36,494 nt of DNA from Myxococcales bacterium (lineage in GTDB: Bacteria; Myxococcota; Myxococcia; Myxococcales; 40CM-4-68-19). Where the stretch lies: positions 1 through 36,494 of the forward strand of contig JAIVGS010000191.1 in NCBI GenBank assembly GCA_020201435.1, read 5' to 3'. The notes under the pieces were generated by a model. It searched no databases. It was not told where the DNA came from and saw only the letters and a program-made list of their open reading frames with translations. This document shows positions 35,341 through 36,494 of this stretch, one piece after another. Positions within the stretch are counted from its first letter, which is position 1. Every line of letters begins with the position of its first letter. The position numbers and the translations under genes are program-made.

Positions 35341-36363
35341 CTACTTCGCCCGGCCCGCCCGGACGTGCAGGATGTCGCCGTCCTGCACGACGTAATCCTT
35401 ACCCTCCAGCCGCAGCCGGCCGGTCTCGCGCGCGCGGTGCTCGCTGCCCGCGGCGATGAAGTCGTCGTAGTGGACGACCTCGGCGCGCACGAAGCTCTTC
35501 TCGAGATCGGAGTGGATCTTTCCCGCCGCCCGCGCAGCGCGGTCGCCGCGGCGGATGGTCCACGCGCGCACCTCGTCTTCACCGACGGTGAAAAACGAGA
35601 TCTCCTTCAAGAGGCCGTACACCGCCCGCAGAAAGACCGCGCGCGCCGGCTCCTTGAGGCCCAGCGACTCGAGATAGTCGGGCTGCTCTGCCGCCGGCAG
35701 ATCGGCGATCTCGGATTCGACCTCCGCCGAAAGCGCGATCGCTTCCGCTCCGAGAGCACGCGCGGCGACGGTCAGCTCGAGCTCCAACGGCTTCGCCGCC
35801 TCGCCCTCCGCGACGTTGACCACCACCAGCATCGGCTTGCGGGAGAGGAACCCGAAGTGCGCCAGCGCCGACTCCTCGGCATCGCTCATCGTCAGCGTGC
35901 GCAGCGGCGAGCCCGACTCGAGATGCGCCGCGACCCGCGCCAGCTCGAGCATCTCGCCGCCGGCGTTGCGCTCCTGCCGCAGCCGGTGCATCCGCTTCTC
36001 GGCCGCCGCCAGGTCGGAGACGATCAGCTCCGCCTCGTAATCGCGCAGATCGCGCAGCGGATCGGCGTCGCTCTCGAACGCCCGCAGGACGAGGCAGAGC
36101 GCGTCGACCTCGCGCAGCGCCTGCAGCGCGTCGGCCTCGAGCGAGGCGCCCTTGCTCCGCGGCCCCGGCAGGTCGGCGAGCAGGACCTCCGCGTGGGTCG
36201 TCTTCTTCGGTTTGAAGATCGCGCTCAGCCGGTCGAGCCGCGGATCCGGCACCTTGATCGCGCCGAGATGCAGCCTGGCCTCCGGGCCGCGATGCAACCC
36301 CGTGAGCGCGTTGAACAGCGACGTCTTTCCCGAACGCGAATATCCCGCGAGACCCGCGCGCAT
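35341..36363 (-). CDS. YchF/OLA1-related GTPase with C-terminal TGS (DUF933) domain, 340 aa
   Basis: A TRAFAC-class nucleotidase. The P-loop is GYSRSGKT (near 8-15), the switch motif DLPG, and the base-specificity site NVAEG (NxxE instead of NKxD), which in YchF goes with use of ATP. The C-terminal 80 residues follow YchF closely (EVRAWTIRRGD, AAGKIHSDLEKSF, RAEVVHYDDF, EGKDYVVQDGDILHVRAG). The N-terminal G domain is divergent: the usual GLPNVGKS and DIAGLVKGAS blocks are altered. It looks like a paralogue rather than housekeeping YchF. The ATG at 36363 puts the P-loop in the usual place; a start six codons earlier is possible. Confidence 0.87.
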   Translation of the reverse strand: MRAGLAGYSRSGKTSLFNALTGLHRGPEARLHLGAIKVPDPRLDRLSAIFKPKKTTHAEVLLADLPGPRSKGASLEADALQALREVDALCLVLRAFESDADPLRDLRDYEAELIVSDLAAAEKRMHRLRQERNAGGEMLELARVAAHLESGSPLRTLTMSDAEESALAHFGFLSRKPMLVVVNVAEGEAAKPLELELTVAARALGAEAIALSAEVESEIADLPAAEQPDYLESLGLKEPARAVFLRAVYGLLKEISFFTVGEDEVRAWTIRRGDRAARAAGKIHSDLEKSFVRAEVVHYDDFIAAGSEHRARETGRLRLEGKDYVVQDGDILHVRAGRAK

Positions 36364-36494
36364 GAAACCGAAGGCTAGCACCGTCCCGGATCGCCGGCGA
36401 TTCTACGATTCTATGAAGTATAGATTTGGAAGGCTTCAGGCCTCGGGCTTCAGGCCTCGGACGTCGTTCGCGACGGTGGCACGCGGCATGAAAG
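36364..36494. other. Right-edge intergenic stretch, AT-rich patch
   Basis: This is upstream of the YchF-like gene. An AT-rich patch at about 36400-36428 stands out from the GC-rich surroundings; on the minus strand it contains TAGAAT twice, a reasonable -10 candidate for the YchF-like gene, but no clear -35. No gene can be assigned to the remaining bases up to the edge. Confidence 0.35.
36433..36460. repeat. Tandem 14-base repeat (two copies)
   Basis: GCTTCAGGCCTCGG occurs twice in a row (36433-36446 and 36447-36460). Each copy contains the palindrome AGGCCT. Such short intergenic units can be a genome-wide repeat family, but only two copies can be seen here. Confidence 0.75.

Overview
The window is about two-thirds G+C or more and densely packed, with no gene-free stretch over 300 bases. 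I see no tRNA, rRNA, CRISPR array, insertion sequence or phage gene. The style suggests a Gram-negative, didermic bacterium, most likely Myxococcota (former Deltaproteobacteria) or a similar high-GC lineage. The pointers are Cys-bearing Sel1-like repeats, many envelope proteins of unknown family, a divergent Lgt, a DUF933-type YchF relative and many 4-base ATGA/GTGA gene overlaps. The phylum is an inference.

Left part (1-15598): a block of mostly unrecognised, largely envelope-directed genes in divergent and convergent units. Minus-strand genes at 1-5140 encode a large single-pass membrane protein (cut by the edge) and three proteins of unknown family. A plus-strand gene (5212-6810) carries an HExxH zinc-protease motif. 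Minus-strand genes at 6788-10369 encode a secreted protein, a single-pass coiled-coil protein, a lipoprotein, a soluble protein and a three-segment membrane protein that could be a distant MotA/TolQ/ExbB relative. The plus-strand unit 10420-15598 encodes an M23 peptidoglycan hydrolase, a class A penicillin-binding protein, a small membrane protein, a proline-rich protein and a Sel1-repeat protein. I read this block as the candidate undescribed system: an envelope-spanning assembly with its own pair of peptidoglycan-cutting and peptidoglycan-building enzymes.

Middle part (15595-19933, minus strand): an RND efflux permease and its periplasmic adaptor.

Right part (20079-30578, minus strand): a complete branched-chain amino-acid operon, ilvB-ilvN-leuA-leuC-leuD-leuB-ilvD-ilvC-ilvE, with most junctions overlapping. 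Ahead of ilvB is a transcription attenuator readable from sequence alone: a 42-residue leader peptide with a run of Leu/Ile/Val codons, a terminator hairpin, and a segment inside the leader-peptide gene that is perfectly complementary to one terminator arm.

Upstream, still on the minus strand, are prpE, an EVE/PUA-like protein with no ordinary start codon at the expected place, a secreted amidotransferase-fold/SH3 protein, and a divergent lgt. Inorganic pyrophosphatase diverges from prpE, which is sensible because PrpE releases pyrophosphate. A DUF933-type YchF-like GTPase ends the window.
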